A model generated the notes under the pieces. That model did no database searches and was not told the origin of the DNA. It was given only the letters and a program-made list of their open reading frames with translations. 64,000 bases of DNA from Rhodopseudomonas infernalis (GTDB lineage: Bacteria; Pseudomonadota; Alphaproteobacteria; Rhizobiales; Xanthobacteraceae): positions 62,001-126,000 of the forward strand of contig NZ_JAJNAL010000009.1 of assembly GCF_022271405.1 (NCBI RefSeq), given 5' to 3'. Shown one piece after another: positions 35,965 through 45,907 of this stretch. Every line of letters begins with the position of its first letter. The stretch's first letter is position 1. The translations under genes were made by a program, and so were the position numbers.

Positions 35965-37290
35965 ATGTCGATCACAGCGATGCCGGCCGATACCGAGGCA
36001 CTGGCCGAACCCAACTCACTGTCCGCAGCCGAGCGACGCAAGGTCGTCTGGTCCAGCGTCATCGGCACCACCGTCGAGTGGTACGACTTCCTGATCTACG
36101 GCACCGCGGCCGCGCTGGTGTTCAACAAGCTGTTCTTCCCGAGCTTCGACCCGGTGGTCGGGACCATTGCGGCGTTCGGCTCCTACGCGGTGGGGTTCCT
36201 GGCCCGGCCGCTCGGCGGCGCGATCTTCGGCCATTTCGGCGACAAGCTCGGCCGCAAGGCGATGCTGTCGATGACCATCCTCATCATGGGGGTCGGCACC
36301 TTCCTGATCGGCTGCCTGCCGACCTATGATCAGATCGGCATCCTGGCGCCGATCCTGCTGGTTGCGCTGCGACTCGTGCAGGGCCTCGGCATCGGTGGCG
36401 AATGGGGCGGCGCGGTGCTGATGGTGGTTGAGAGCGTGCCCGACAAACGGCGCGGCTTCTTCGGCAGCATCGTCCAGCTCGGCTATCCGCTCGGCGTGAT
36501 CGCATCGATCGGCGTGTTCGCGCTCGCGACCCAGTTGCCCGAGAAGGAATTTCTGAGCTGGGGCTGGCGCGTGCCGTTCTGGGCGAGCGCGATCCTTGTC
36601 GCGGTGGGGCTGTTCATCCGCCTGCGCCTCCACGAAACGCCCGCGTTCCAGCGGGTGCGCAAGCAGAACGTCGTGGCCAGGCTGCCGGTGATGGAAATCC
36701 TCACCCAGCATCCGCGGACCTTCCTGACGGCGGTCGGCCTCAAGGTTTCGGAGATCGCCTACGTCAGCGTGGTGACGGTGTTCTCGATCTCCTACGTCAC
36801 CGTCAAGCTCGGGCTGCCGCGGAGCACGATCCTGAACGGTCTGATGATCGCCGCCTTCATCGAGCTGTTCACGATCCCGCTGTTCGGCTGGATGGCCGAT
36901 CGCTACGGCCGGCGGATCATGTTCTTTGCCGCCTGCACGTTCTCGATCGCGTTCGCGTTCCCGCTGTTCTGGCTGTTCGACACCGCCAATCCGACCATCA
37001 TCGCCATCACGGTGGCGATCGCGCTCAGCCTCGGCCAGGGCATCATGTTCGCGATCGGCGCCGCCTGGATGTCGGAGCTGTTCGATGCCCGGCTGCGCTA
37101 CAGTGGCGCGTCGCTGGGCTTCCAGGTCGGCGCCGCGCTCAGCGGCGGCTTTACGCCGATCATCGCGGCGAGCCTGCTGGCCTGGAGCGGCGCGACCTGG
37201 CCGATCTCGGTGTATCTGATCGTGCTGGCGCTGATCACCATCACGGCGACCTTCGCGGCGCCCGAGACCGCCGGCAAGAAGATCGACTGA
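35965..37290 (+). CDS. MFS transporter, metabolite:H+ symporter (MHS/ShiA-ProP-like)
   Basis: 441 residues from ATG 35965; a GTG four codons earlier is possible. Twelve membrane helices are apparent. The MHS signature SSVIGTTVEWYDFLIYGTAA is at about 26-45, and ARPLGGAIFGHFGDKLGRK, the MFS loop 2-3 motif, at about 80-98. GIGGEWGGAVLMVVE is also typical. Relatives carry shikimate, alpha-ketoglutarate, proline/betaine or aromatic acids. It probably imports the substrate of the upstream RidA-MOSC-reductase genes. Confidence 0.9.
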   Translation: MSITAMPADTEALAEPNSLSAAERRKVVWSSVIGTTVEWYDFLIYGTAAALVFNKLFFPSFDPVVGTIAAFGSYAVGFLARPLGGAIFGHFGDKLGRKAMLSMTILIMGVGTFLIGCLPTYDQIGILAPILLVALRLVQGLGIGGEWGGAVLMVVESVPDKRRGFFGSIVQLGYPLGVIASIGVFALATQLPEKEFLSWGWRVPFWASAILVAVGLFIRLRLHETPAFQRVRKQNVVARLPVMEILTQHPRTFLTAVGLKVSEIAYVSVVTVFSISYVTVKLGLPRSTILNGLMIAAFIELFTIPLFGWMADRYGRRIMFFAACTFSIAFAFPLFWLFDTANPTIIAITVAIALSLGQGIMFAIGAAWMSELFDARLRYSGASLGFQVGAALSGGFTPIIAASLLAWSGATWPISVYLIVLALITITATFAAPETAGKKID

Positions 37291-37315
37291 GGCCGCCCTG
37301 TTCGGTGTCCATCAT

Positions 37316-37349
37316 CACTGCATCACCCACGAAAGCGGGTGATGCAGTG
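37316..37349 (+). other. 13-bp hairpin after the transporter gene
   Basis: CACTGCATCACCC and GGGTGATGCAGTG are exactly complementary around an 8-base loop whose inner CGAAAG can form a GNRA tetraloop. No T tract follows, so it is more likely an mRNA 3'-end stabiliser than a classical terminator. Confidence 0.55.
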
Positions 37350-37432
37350 TCGAGGAGTAATTATTACTTAGTGGTCACGCTCTGCGATACTGGGTCGCCC
37401 GGTCGATCCGGACGATGACGTGGTGTAGATCC

Positions 37433-37518
37433 GTAGGGTGGGCAAAGGCGCGAAGCGCCGTGCCCACGCGGGTGTGATGCGAGCTAATGGTGGGCACGCT
37501 TCGCTTTGCCCACCCTAC
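37433..37518. repeat. Dispersed intergenic inverted repeat (GTAGGGTGGG... family), copy 4
   Basis: The arms GTAGGGTGGGCAAAGGCGC and CTTCGCTTTGCCCACCCTAC enclose GTGCCCACGC and GTGGGCACGC. It lies between the convergent transporter and SNase-like genes. Confidence 0.85.
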
Positions 37519-37568
37519 GTGCTGTGCGCACCCATCCCCGTCGTCATCGCCCGTGACACCGTCGGCGC

Positions 37569-38150
37569 TTACTTGCTGCCGCACCAGCGATCCCGATGGC
37601 CGCCGCCATAAGCTCGCGCGTGGCCGGCTTCGAGCAGGGCCGCCGACACGTTCGGCGTGCGCTTCGTCGCGACGTCGGCGACGACGCGGCCTTCGTATTT
37701 GTCGGGGCCGATGTTGTAGATCGCGACCTCGCCCTGGCGCAGCAGATTGCGCAGCGCGTCGGTGGCGGCTTCGGCGAGTTGCAGTTCCTTGGCGCATTGC
37801 GCCTTCAGCTCCGGCGCGTCGATGCCGCGCAGCCGGATGCGGGTGACGAGGTCGTGGCCGGGCAACAGATGCACCCGCGCCTCGAAGGTGTCGCCGTCGA
37901 TCGTGTACAGCACGTCGACCGGATGCCGGACGGTGGGATTGCCGGCGCGCCGCCACACCGTCTCGCTGTCTTGCGGGTTGGCCTGCGAGACAGGCGGCTT
38001 GGTCCACGGCCAGTGGATCCAGTGCCGCGCCGGCAGCATGGTGCCGGCCGCGATACCGAGCACGAACACCCACGGCAGAATCGCCCGATACTTGCTTCGT
38101 CCTAATGATCGCGAAGCTCGCGTAGACCTGCGACGTGAAGCTTGCAACAT
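37569..38150 (-). CDS. Thermonuclease (SNase)-like protein, membrane-anchored
   Basis: 193 residues. An N-terminal hydrophobic segment (about 24-41, AILPWVFVLGIAAGTML) suggests a membrane anchor or uncleaved signal. The SNase fold follows: LYTIDGDTFEARV, then TRIRLRGIDAPELKAQC with the catalytic Arg and metal Asp, then DKYEGRVVADVA with the catalytic Glu and second Arg. VSAALLEAGHARAYGG closes the fold. It would cleave extracytoplasmic nucleic acids, calcium-dependent if like staphylococcal nuclease. Confidence 0.88.
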   Translation of the reverse strand: MLQASRRRSTRASRSLGRSKYRAILPWVFVLGIAAGTMLPARHWIHWPWTKPPVSQANPQDSETVWRRAGNPTVRHPVDVLYTIDGDTFEARVHLLPGHDLVTRIRLRGIDAPELKAQCAKELQLAEAATDALRNLLRQGEVAIYNIGPDKYEGRVVADVATKRTPNVSAALLEAGHARAYGGGHRDRWCGSK

Positions 38151-38194
38151 GCGGTAAGCTTTAGATCCCGATTAGTTGGGAAACTGAAGAGCGA

Positions 38195-38833
38195 TCAATC
38201 CGTAGCCGTAGTGGAAACTATTTCGAACCGACTATGGTAAAGTGCCCAGGATGATGTGTGACGGCACATCCATCCGATTGCTCCGATGATCTCGGTATGA
38301 AGTTGTTCTAGCGGTTTTTGAAAAATCGGTTCGTGATGGGCTACTCTGTTCCTAAACCGCCGTAGTGCGTTGAAGCGTCCATGAACCACTGACCGTTTCT
38401 GCCCTCCTGATGCATTAAATGCTTTGTACAGCGTCATTCGCCACAGGGTTGCATCGTAGGCGGGCCCTAACAAGCCTACCCAGAATCCAAGATTCAGTTC
38501 AGCGACGATATCGTCCTGCGTGGCGCTATGGCCGTGTCTTTGCAGTTCGATTATCGCCTTTTGAATGTTGACCCTCGCTCCATCTCCCAAAGGAGCTTTG
38601 TTGGTGGTAAGCCAGTCGTCTCCAAAAACAGTGCACATTTGGGAATTGAGGGCGTTTCGGAGGCATACTTCCAGGCACTGAAGCGGGGAGTAGAACGCCT
38701 CAGCCAATCGCATGTTCTCCTCGTAAAGTTTGAGAGCCTTGTCGAGGTCGCCACCTACGGCTGCTAGATATTTCTCTAACCTTTTGATCGAAATGGACTT
38801 CTTGAGGTGTTCATTGAGTTCTTGCGTTCTCAT
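38195..38833 (-). CDS. Abi-like (AbiD/AbiF-related) HEPN protein
   Basis: 212 residues. The C-terminal RFRNRVAHHEPIF contains the R-x4-H HEPN-type motif characteristic of Abi-like (Abi_2) proteins, and an LGFWVGLLGPAYDATLW block precedes it. The N-terminal part is helical. The family includes lactococcal abortive-infection proteins and is thought to act as RNA-targeting HEPN factors. The gene is visibly more AT-rich than its neighbours, uses rarer codons, and so is probably acquired. A structured RNA candidate lies just upstream of its start (38882-39006). Confidence 0.82.
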   Translation of the reverse strand: MRTQELNEHLKKSISIKRLEKYLAAVGGDLDKALKLYEENMRLAEAFYSPLQCLEVCLRNALNSQMCTVFGDDWLTTNKAPLGDGARVNIQKAIIELQRHGHSATQDDIVAELNLGFWVGLLGPAYDATLWRMTLYKAFNASGGQKRSVVHGRFNALRRFRNRVAHHEPIFQKPLEQLHTEIIGAIGWMCRHTSSWALYHSRFEIVSTTATD

Positions 38834-38881
38834 TGCTGCGCTGGCCGCTTCTATGAACTTTTAAAAAATCCTGAATTTTAA

Positions 38882-39006
38882 CTTGCCAGAAACTTTCTAG
38901 AGGCTAAGTTCGCGGCCGTATACCTCAGGTCGGCCTCTGCCATAACTGGCAAGCTCCTGGGGTCAGTCTTTAGGAAGGGGGTCGTCGATGGCGGCCCCCT
39001 TTTTAT
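38882..39006. ncRNA. Candidate structured small RNA next to the Abi-like gene
   Basis: CTTGCCAG (38882-38889) and CTGGCAAG (38946-38953) are complementary and enclose AGAGGC (38899-38904) with GCCTCT (38933-38938), giving a nested stem of two helices. On the plus strand this is followed by the intrinsic terminator at 38975-39005. The strand is uncertain because the stems are symmetrical; the terminator favours plus. No clear promoter or coding frame is visible. Confidence 0.4.
38975..39005 (+). terminator. Intrinsic terminator
   Basis: AAGGGGG and CCCCCTT form a 7-bp stem with a 13-base loop, followed on the plus strand by TTTTTATTTT. There is no plus-strand protein gene immediately upstream, so it would end a non-coding transcript. 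It is convergent to the SDHAF4 gene. Confidence 0.75.
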
Positions 39007-39064
39007 TTTCTTTCGCGGAAGGACTGGAGCAGGCGGACCAGCCTGACTTGCTGAAAGCAGGAGC

Positions 39065-39277
39065 TCAGAAATCCGACGCGATGCCTTTGACTTCCCAATC
39101 GCCGTAGCGGGTCGGCTCGGGGCCCTTGGGGCCCTGAAACTCTTTGGCGCGCGCTTCGGCGTGGCGGGCGGCTTCGACGCGGCGAGCTTCGGCTTCGGCC
39201 AGCGCGCGCTTGGCGGCCTCCGGCAAGTCTTTGCGCGGCAGCTCGGGAGCGGGCATCTTCAGATCAGCGTCGGTCAT
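39065..39277 (-). CDS. Succinate dehydrogenase assembly factor 4-like protein (DUF1674)
   Basis: 70 residues from ATG 39277 (MTDADLKMP); a longer start 7 codons upstream is possible. After a charged, helical Ala/Glu/Arg-rich region comes the family signature GPKGPEPTRYGDWEVKG, and the protein ends SDF. Mitochondrial SDHAF4/Sdh8 chaperones the flavinylated succinate dehydrogenase subunit, and the bacterial homologues are assumed to do the same. No sdh genes are adjacent. Confidence 0.88.
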   Translation of the reverse strand: MTDADLKMPAPELPRKDLPEAAKRALAEAEARRVEAARHAEARAKEFQGPKGPEPTRYGDWEVKGIASDF

Positions 39278-39439
39278 GGCTCGGCCTTTCGTCGTCATCG
39301 CGATCTAAGGCGCGGGCCACGCGGACGCAACATGGTATGGGGCGGGATTCTTAGAATCGGCATATTCGCCTGCCATCGATCCCGGGCGCCGCATCGCTCC
39401 GCGCGCGGCATCCTTCCTCCAGTGTGATACCCTCCCTCC

Positions 39440-40792
39440 ATGCCTGCTCCAAGATTCGCTCAGCCATCCGAAGTGCCGGGGCTCGCCGCGCGTCGGATCG
39501 CCGCCGACATTCTGGACGGCGTTCTCGGCAAGCGGCGGACGCTCGACGAACAGCTCGAAGGCCCCGCCGCCCATCCCGGCCTGAAAACGCTGGCGGATCG
39601 CGACCGCGCGCTGATGCGGCGCCTGGTGGCGACGATCCTGCGCCGGCTCGGCACGCTCGAACATCTGCTGGGGCGGATGCTCGATCGTGGCGTGCCGACC
39701 GATGCGCCGCGGGCGCGCAGCGCGCTGTTGATCGGCGCCGCGCAAATTCTCTGGATGGACGTGCCGGATCATGCGGCCGTCGATCTGTCGGTGCGGCTGG
39801 TACAGTCCGACCGCCGCGCAGCCAAATATACCGGCCTCGTCAATGCGGTGCTGCGGCGCTGCGCCCGCGAGGGGCAGCCGCTGGTCGATGAAGTCTCCGG
39901 CCAGGCGCTGGATGTGCCGCAATGGCTGATGGCGCGCTGGAGCGCGCATTACGGCGAGGAAGCGGCGCGGGCGATCGCGGTCGCGATCAGCCACGAGCCT
40001 TCGCTCGACATCACGGTGAAGTCGGATCCGGAGCATTGGGCCGGCCGCTTGTACGGCGAGATGCTGCCGACCGGCACTGTACGGACGCAGTTGCAGGGCT
40101 CGGTCAAGATGCTGCCGGGCTTTGACGATGGCCAATGGTGGGTCCAGGACGCCGCCGCGGCGCTGCCGGCGCGGCTGTTCGGCGATCTCGCCGACAAGGC
40201 GGTGGCCGACCTCTGCGCCGCGCCCGGCGGAAAGACCGCTCAGCTCGCCCAGGCCGGGGCCCGCGTCAGCGCGATCGACCGTTCGCCGGCCCGCGTCGCC
40301 CGGCTGCGGGAGAATCTGACGCGGCTGTCGCTGCAGGCCGAGACCGGCGTTGCCGATGCCACCGAATGGCGCGCCGATGCGCCCGGCAGTTTCGACGCCG
40401 TGCTGGTCGACGCGCCGTGCGCCTCCACCGGCACGATTCGCCGCCATCCCGACGTCGCCTGGCTGAAGCAGGAGGCCGACATCGGCGCGCTGGCGGCGGT
40501 GCAAAGCCGGCTGCTGCACAAGGCGGTGGCGCTGCTGCGGCCCGGCGGCACGCTGGTGTACTGCACCTGCTCGCTGGAGCCCGAGGAGGGCGAGCAGGCG
40601 ATCGCCACGCTGCTTGCGGACGAATCAGTCATGCGTCGCGTTCCGGTCGCGGCCGAGGAGGTCGCCGGGCTCGCCGAGTTCATCACGCCGGAAGGCGACG
40701 TCCGCACGCTGCCGTCGCATTTGCCCCACGCCGATCCGCGGCTTGCCGGGGTCGACGGTTTTTACGCGGCGCGGCTGACGAAGTCGCTGTAA
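39440..40792 (+). CDS. rsmB: 16S rRNA cytosine-C5 methyltransferase (RsmB/NOP family)
   Basis: 450 residues. An N-terminal NusB-like helical domain (about 15-150) includes LIGAAQILWMDVPDHAAVD and LVNAVLRR. The SAM motif DLCAAPGGKTAQLA is near 256, the catalytic-cysteine motif VDAPCASTGTIRRHPD near 324, and the second active-site cysteine in LVYCTCSLEPEEGEQ near 375. The two-cysteine mechanism is typical of the family. E. coli RsmB methylates C967, and this gene's domain order agrees. The product is cytoplasmic. Confidence 0.93.
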   Translation: MPAPRFAQPSEVPGLAARRIAADILDGVLGKRRTLDEQLEGPAAHPGLKTLADRDRALMRRLVATILRRLGTLEHLLGRMLDRGVPTDAPRARSALLIGAAQILWMDVPDHAAVDLSVRLVQSDRRAAKYTGLVNAVLRRCAREGQPLVDEVSGQALDVPQWLMARWSAHYGEEAARAIAVAISHEPSLDITVKSDPEHWAGRLYGEMLPTGTVRTQLQGSVKMLPGFDDGQWWVQDAAAALPARLFGDLADKAVADLCAAPGGKTAQLAQAGARVSAIDRSPARVARLRENLTRLSLQAETGVADATEWRADAPGSFDAVLVDAPCASTGTIRRHPDVAWLKQEADIGALAAVQSRLLHKAVALLRPGGTLVYCTCSLEPEEGEQAIATLLADESVMRRVPVAAEEVAGLAEFITPEGDVRTLPSHLPHADPRLAGVDGFYAARLTKSL

Positions 40793-40966
40793 TCCCACCA
40801 ATAAATTAATACCGCGCGCGCGGCGCGACAGTCCCGGAAGTTGTCCGTCCACACCCTGCCCAACGGCAGGGTGTGCGGTGGCCAATTCCGGACTAAAAGG
40901 ATTCGAAACGAATTTTCGTTAATCCGAGGTTGCTTTGGTTCACAACATCCTTCCGCTTGCGCGCAG

Positions 40967-42868
40967 ATGTCCTCAGAGCTGTTTCACTCAGAGCTGGCTG
41001 CATCGAAAGCGCCGTGGCGCGCGAAGGCTGCCGACGCCTTGCTGAAACTGAAATCCGCTGGTCGACCGTCGCGCCAGGCGGGCGCGATCCACGAACCGGG
41101 AGCCCTAGCACGCGTGTCCGCCGTCCACCGCCGACGAATCTCCAGTCTGATCGTTGGCCGCTTCGCGCGGAACATGATGGCGCGTGCCTCCGGCGGTTCG
41201 GCGGTGCTGACGCGACTGTGGCCGGGCCGCACCGATCGGCTGATCATCGCGCCGCACGATCTGCGCACCGCCGACGCCACCCGTGCGGCCGAGGTCTATG
41301 CGGGCCGCTTCGTGTTCGCCGGCAAGATCGTCACCTGCCATGGGCGCTCGATCTTCGAACTGGAATCGCCCTCGGACGATTGGGAAGCCGCATTGTTCGG
41401 CTTCGGCTGGCTGCGCCATCTGCGCGCCGCCGACACCGCCATCACCCGCGCCAACGCCCGCTCGCTGGTCGACGACTGGCTCGGCAACATGGCACGGCAC
41501 CGGCCGGTGGGCCGCCGCCCGGAGGTCATGGCGCGGCGGGTGATCTCACTGTTGTCGCAGGCGCCGCTGGTGCTGTCCGACACCGACGGGCGGTTCTATC
41601 GCCGCTATCTGCGGGGACTGACGCGCGAGGTTCGGGCGCTACGCTACGCGCTGCTCGACGTCTCGGATGGCGTGCCGCGGCTGCAGGTGACGATCGCGCT
41701 GTGCTACGCGGCGCTGTGCCTCGCCAACCAGGCGCGCAATATCCGCGGCGCCACCAAGCGGCTGTCCGAAGAATTGCAGCGCCAGGTCCTGCCCGATGGC
41801 GGCCACGTCTCGCGCAATCCAGGTGCGCTGATCGAACTCCTGATCGACCTCCTGCCGCTGCGTCAGACGTTTGCGGCGAGAAACATCGCTCCGCCGCCGG
41901 CGCTGCTGAACGCGATCGACCGGATGATGCCGATGCTGCGGTTCTTCCGCCATGGCGACGGCGCGATCGCGTTGTTCAACGGCATGAGCGCGACGCCATC
42001 GGATCTGCTGGCGACGCTGCTGGCCTATGACGACAGCCACGGCACGCCGATGTCGAGCATGCCGCATTCCGGCTATCAGCGGATCGACGCCGGCTCGACG
42101 CTGGTAATCGTCGACGTCGGCCCGCCGCCGCCGGCGAATGTCAGTCAGGACGCGCATGCCGGCTGCCTGTCGTTCGAATTGTCCTCCGGGGCGTGCCGGA
42201 TCGTCACCAATTGCGGCATGCCGGGCACCAATCGCGAAAGCTGGCGCGGCTTCGCGCGCTCGACCGCGGCGCACTCGACGGTGGTGTGTCACGACACCTC
42301 GTCCTGCGGCTTCGTCGAGCGCTCGGCGATGAAGAAGCTGCTGCAGGGCGCGCCGATTGTCAGCGGCCCGAACCATGTCGAGAACCGCCGCGAAGAGGTG
42401 GCGAACGGCGTGCTGTTGACGACGTCGCACGACGGCTATCGCGACAGGTTCGGCGTGCTGCATCAGCGCGTCATCATGGTGAAGCACGACGGCAGCCGGG
42501 TCGACGGCGAGGACACGCTGGCGCCGGCGCAGGGTGGCCGCCACCGCGCCGCGCAGGCCGATTACGTGTTGCGCTTCCATCTGCATCCGCAGGTCAAAGC
42601 CAGCCGGCTCAGCGACGCCAAGGGCGTGATGCTGGTGCTGCCCAATCGCGAGGTCTGGACGTTCGAGGCCGCCGACGACACTGTCGATCTCGAGGAGACC
42701 GTGTTCCTGGCCGGTAACGACGGGCCGCGGCGTTCGGCTCAGATCGTGATCCGGCAGAATTCGCTCGAAGCCCCGAACGTGCGCTGGAGCTTCATTCGTT
42801 CCAACGCCTCGCCGCAAGCCACCAGCGCCCGCCGCGCGGCCCGCCGCGAACCGGAATTGCCGCTGTAG
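40967..42868 (+). CDS. Heparinase II/III-like family protein
   Basis: 633 residues from ATG 40967; GTG 41114 (VSAVHRRRIS) would give a shorter 584-residue protein and is a serious alternative. The central region has an alpha/alpha toroid helical pattern (EVRALRYALLDV, RLQVTIALCYAALCL). The C-terminal half resembles the heparinase II/III-like beta-sandwich, with HAGCLSFELSSGACRIVTNCG, STAAHSTVVCHDTSSCGF and TTSHDGYRDRFGVLHQR. Members degrade or remodel acidic polysaccharides. No export signal is obvious with either start. It follows rsmB by 174 bases. Confidence 0.8.
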   Translation: MSSELFHSELAASKAPWRAKAADALLKLKSAGRPSRQAGAIHEPGALARVSAVHRRRISSLIVGRFARNMMARASGGSAVLTRLWPGRTDRLIIAPHDLRTADATRAAEVYAGRFVFAGKIVTCHGRSIFELESPSDDWEAALFGFGWLRHLRAADTAITRANARSLVDDWLGNMARHRPVGRRPEVMARRVISLLSQAPLVLSDTDGRFYRRYLRGLTREVRALRYALLDVSDGVPRLQVTIALCYAALCLANQARNIRGATKRLSEELQRQVLPDGGHVSRNPGALIELLIDLLPLRQTFAARNIAPPPALLNAIDRMMPMLRFFRHGDGAIALFNGMSATPSDLLATLLAYDDSHGTPMSSMPHSGYQRIDAGSTLVIVDVGPPPPANVSQDAHAGCLSFELSSGACRIVTNCGMPGTNRESWRGFARSTAAHSTVVCHDTSSCGFVERSAMKKLLQGAPIVSGPNHVENRREEVANGVLLTTSHDGYRDRFGVLHQRVIMVKHDGSRVDGEDTLAPAQGGRHRAAQADYVLRFHLHPQVKASRLSDAKGVMLVLPNREVWTFEAADDTVDLEETVFLAGNDGPRRSAQIVIRQNSLEAPNVRWSFIRSNASPQATSARRAARREPELPL

Positions 42869-42947
42869 ATTTCGCGATGGCATTTCCTGAAGGTCCGGGG
42901 TAGCCGTTGATCCAAAGGACAGGGCTCCGGCCGGCAAGCGAGCGACA

Positions 42948-44117
42948 ATGGCAGACGGCATTCAGGCCGATATCGACGCGGTGCAGCGGATCGACGCCGT
43001 CCCGCTGATCTTGGAAGTCGTCTGCCGCACCACCGGGATGGGGTTTGCGGCCGTCGCGCGCGTGACCGAGAGCCGGTGGGTGTGCTGCGCGGTGCGGGAC
43101 GAGATCTCGTTCGGGCTGGTGCCGGGCGGCGAGCTGCAGGTCGAGACCACGATCTGCCACGAGATCCGGCAGGACAGGCAGGCGGTTGTGATCGACCACG
43201 TCGCCGAAGACATCGTGTTCCGCAACCATCATACGCCGGCCCAATACGGCTTTCAGAGCTATATCTCGGTGCCGATCATGCGGGCGAACGGCGAGATGTT
43301 CGGCACGCTGTGCGCCATCGATCCGCGGCCGGCCCGTCTCAACACGCCGGAAACCACCATCACCTTCAAGCTGTTCGCCGAATTGATCGGGACCCATCTG
43401 GATGCGTTCGAGCGCCTGCAGGCCTCGGAGGCGCATCTGCTCGATGCACGCCAGACCGCCGAGCTGCGCGAGCAGTTCATCGCGGTGCTCGGCCACGATT
43501 TGCGCAATCCGCTGGCGGCGATCAGCGCCGGCACGCGCGTGCTGACCAAGGCGCCGGAGCGTGCCCCGGAAGTGCTCGGACTGATGCGCAACGCTGTGGC
43601 GCGGATGTCCGGGCTGATCGACGACGTGATGGATTTCGCGCGCGGCCGGCTCGGCGACGGGCTGTCGCTGCGGAGCAGATCGGCGCAGCCGCTGCTGCCG
43701 CTGGTCGAGCAGGTGGTGTCGGAACAGCGGACGACCGCGCCCGATCGCGCGATCGAGCTGCATGCCGATCTCGCCGTGCCGGTGAGCTGCGACGCCGGCC
43801 GGATCGCGCAGCTGCTGTCCAACCTGCTCGCCAACGCGGTGGCCTATGGCGCGCCGGATCAGCCGGTGCGGGTCGTCGCCCGCTCCGACGCCCAAATCTT
43901 CGAACTGTCGGTCAGCAATGCCGGCGAACCGATCCCGGCGCCGGCGCTGACGCGGCTGTTTCAGCCATTTTATCGCGGCGAGATCGAACCCGCCAAGCAG
44001 GGGCTGGGTCTCGGCCTGTACATCGCCTCGGAGATCGCCCGCGCCCATGGCGGCACACTCTCGGCGAGCTCGACCCCGCAGGAAACCCGCTTCGTCTTCA
44101 GCATGCCGGTGCGCTGA
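42948..44117 (+). CDS. GAF-domain sensor histidine kinase
   Basis: 389 residues, no membrane segments. A GAF domain covers about 12-150 ([53 protein letters not shown]). The HisKA phosphoacceptor motif is [15 protein letters not shown] near 182-196. The ATPase domain has [10 protein letters not shown] (N box) near 296 and [18 protein letters not shown] near 352. It is cytoplasmic and could sense a small ligand or redox state. No response regulator gene is nearby, so its partner is unlinked. Confidence 0.93.
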   Translation: MADGIQADIDAVQRIDAVPLILEVVCRTTGMGFAAVARVTESRWVCCAVRDEISFGLVPGGELQVETTICHEIRQDRQAVVIDHVAEDIVFRNHHTPAQYGFQSYISVPIMRANGEMFGTLCAIDPRPARLNTPETTITFKLFAELIGTHLDAFERLQASEAHLLDARQTAELREQFIAVLGHDLRNPLAAISAGTRVLTKAPERAPEVLGLMRNAVARMSGLIDDVMDFARGRLGDGLSLRSRSAQPLLPLVEQVVSEQRTTAPDRAIELHADLAVPVSCDAGRIAQLLSNLLANAVAYGAPDQPVRVVARSDAQIFELSVSNAGEPIPAPALTRLFQPFYRGEIEPAKQGLGLGLYIASEIARAHGGTLSASSTPQETRFVFSMPVR

Positions 44118-44314
44118 AGCCGGTCGTCCGCGTCCCGCGCAGGCCCGATCTGCGCCGCCAGCGACCTTGGTCGCCGTTGTGGCGACCTGTGAAAACTGCT
44201 AACGAGACGGCGTTTCGCGCGACTGGCGACCAAGGATGGAGCACCATCGGGAAGCGCGAAATTGATCTGCCGCGCGCCTGGGCATTTGTTTCCTTCAACC
44301 AGAGGATCCTGCCC

Positions 44315-45907
44315 ATGAGTCCGACTCCCCGCCGCGTCACCCGCGCCCTGCTGTCCGTCTCCGACAAGACCGGACTGATCGATTTCGCCCGTGCGCTTTC
44401 CGGCCATGGCGTCGAACTCGTTTCCACCGGCGGCACCGCCAAGGCGATCGCGGCCGCGGGGCTCCCGGTCAAGGACGTCTCCGAACTGACGGGCTTTCCG
44501 GAAATGATGGACGGCCGGGTCAAGACGCTGCATCCGAAGGTGCACGGCGGCCTGCTGGCGATCCGCGACAATGACGAACACACCCAGGCGATGGCCGCGC
44601 ACGGCATTTCGCAGATCGATCTGCTGGTGGTGAACCTCTATCCGTTCGAGGCCACCGTCGACAAAGGCGCCGGCTACGAAGACTGCATCGAGAATATCGA
44701 CATCGGCGGCCCGGCGATGATCCGTGCGGCGGCCAAGAATCACGACGACGTCGCGGTGGTGGTCGAGGCCAGCGATTATCAGGCCGTGCTCGACGAGCTG
44801 GCTGCGAACGACGGCGCAACCACGCTGAGCTTGCGCAAGCGCCTCGCCGCCAAGGCCTATGCGCGCACCGCGGCGTATGATGCGGCGATCTCCAACTGGT
44901 TCGCGCTTCAGCTGAAGACCGACGCCCCGGACTTCCGCGCGATCGGCGGCCGGCTGATCCAGTCGCTGCGCTACGGCGAAAACCCGCACCAGACCGCGGC
45001 GTTCTACGCCACGCCGGAGAAGCGCCCCGGCGTCGCCACGGCGCGCCAGGTGCAGGGCAAGGAGCTGTCCTACAACAACATCAACGACACCGACGCCGCC
45101 TACGAGTGCATCGGCGAGTTCGACGCGGCGCGCACCGCCGCCTGCGTGATCGTCAAGCACGCCAACCCCTGCGGCGTCGCCGAAGGGTCGAGCCTGCTCG
45201 ATGCGTACCACAAGGCGCTGGCCTGTGACTCGGTCTCGGCATTCGGCGGCATCGTCGCGCTCAACCGCACGCTCGACGCCGAAGCGGCGCGCGCCATCAC
45301 CGAAATCTTCACCGAAGTGATCATCGCGCCGGACGCCACCGACGAGGCGATCGCGATCGTCGCGGCGAAGAAGAACCTGCGGCTGCTGCTCGCGGGCGCG
45401 CTGCCCGATCCGCGTGCCATGGGCCTGACCTACAAGACCGTCGCCGGCGGCCTGTTGGTGCAGTCGCGCGACAATGCGGTGGTGGACGACATGGCGCTCA
45501 AGGTTGTCACCAAGCGGCAGCCCACCGAGGCCGAACTGCGCGACCTGAAGTTCGCCTTCCGGGTCGGCAAGCACGTCAAGTCGAACACGATCATCTACGC
45601 CAAGGACCTCGCCACGGTCGGCATCGGCGCCGGACAAATGAGCCGTGTCGACTCCGCGCGGATCGCGGCCCGCAAGGCGCAGGACGCCGCCGAGGTGATG
45701 AAGCTCGCCGCGCCGATGACCAAGGGCTCGGTGGTCGCCTCCGACGCGTTCTTCCCGTTCGCCGATGGCATGCTGGCCTGCATCGAAGCCGGCGCCACCG
45801 CGGTGATCCAGCCCGGCGGCTCGGTGCGCGACGACGAAGTGATCAAGGCCGCCGACGACGCCGGCATCGCCATGGTATTCACCGGCACGCGGCACTTCCG
45901 GCACTGA
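44315..45907 (+). CDS. purH: Bifunctional AICAR formyltransferase / IMP cyclohydrolase
   Basis: 530 residues from ATG 44315. The N-terminal IMP cyclohydrolase half has the MGS-like [29 protein letters not shown] and [19 protein letters not shown]. The formyltransferase half includes [43 protein letters not shown] and a terminal [12 protein letters not shown]. It performs the last two steps of purine synthesis using 10-formyl-THF from FolD. The gene is 197 bases after the histidine kinase and ends 60 bases before the convergent aroG. Confidence 0.98.
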   Translation: MSPTPRRVTRALLSVSDKTGLIDFARALSGHGVELVSTGGTAKAIAAAGLPVKDVSELTGFPEMMDGRVKTLHPKVHGGLLAIRDNDEHTQAMAAHGISQIDLLVVNLYPFEATVDKGAGYEDCIENIDIGGPAMIRAAAKNHDDVAVVVEASDYQAVLDELAANDGATTLSLRKRLAAKAYARTAAYDAAISNWFALQLKTDAPDFRAIGGRLIQSLRYGENPHQTAAFYATPEKRPGVATARQVQGKELSYNNINDTDAAYECIGEFDAARTAACVIVKHANPCGVAEGSSLLDAYHKALACDSVSAFGGIVALNRTLDAEAARAITEIFTEVIIAPDATDEAIAIVAAKKNLRLLLAGALPDPRAMGLTYKTVAGGLLVQSRDNAVVDDMALKVVTKRQPTEAELRDLKFAFRVGKHVKSNTIIYAKDLATVGIGAGQMSRVDSARIAARKAQDAAEVMKLAAPMTKGSVVASDAFFPFADGMLACIEAGATAVIQPGGSVRDDEVIKAADDAGIAMVFTGTRHFRH

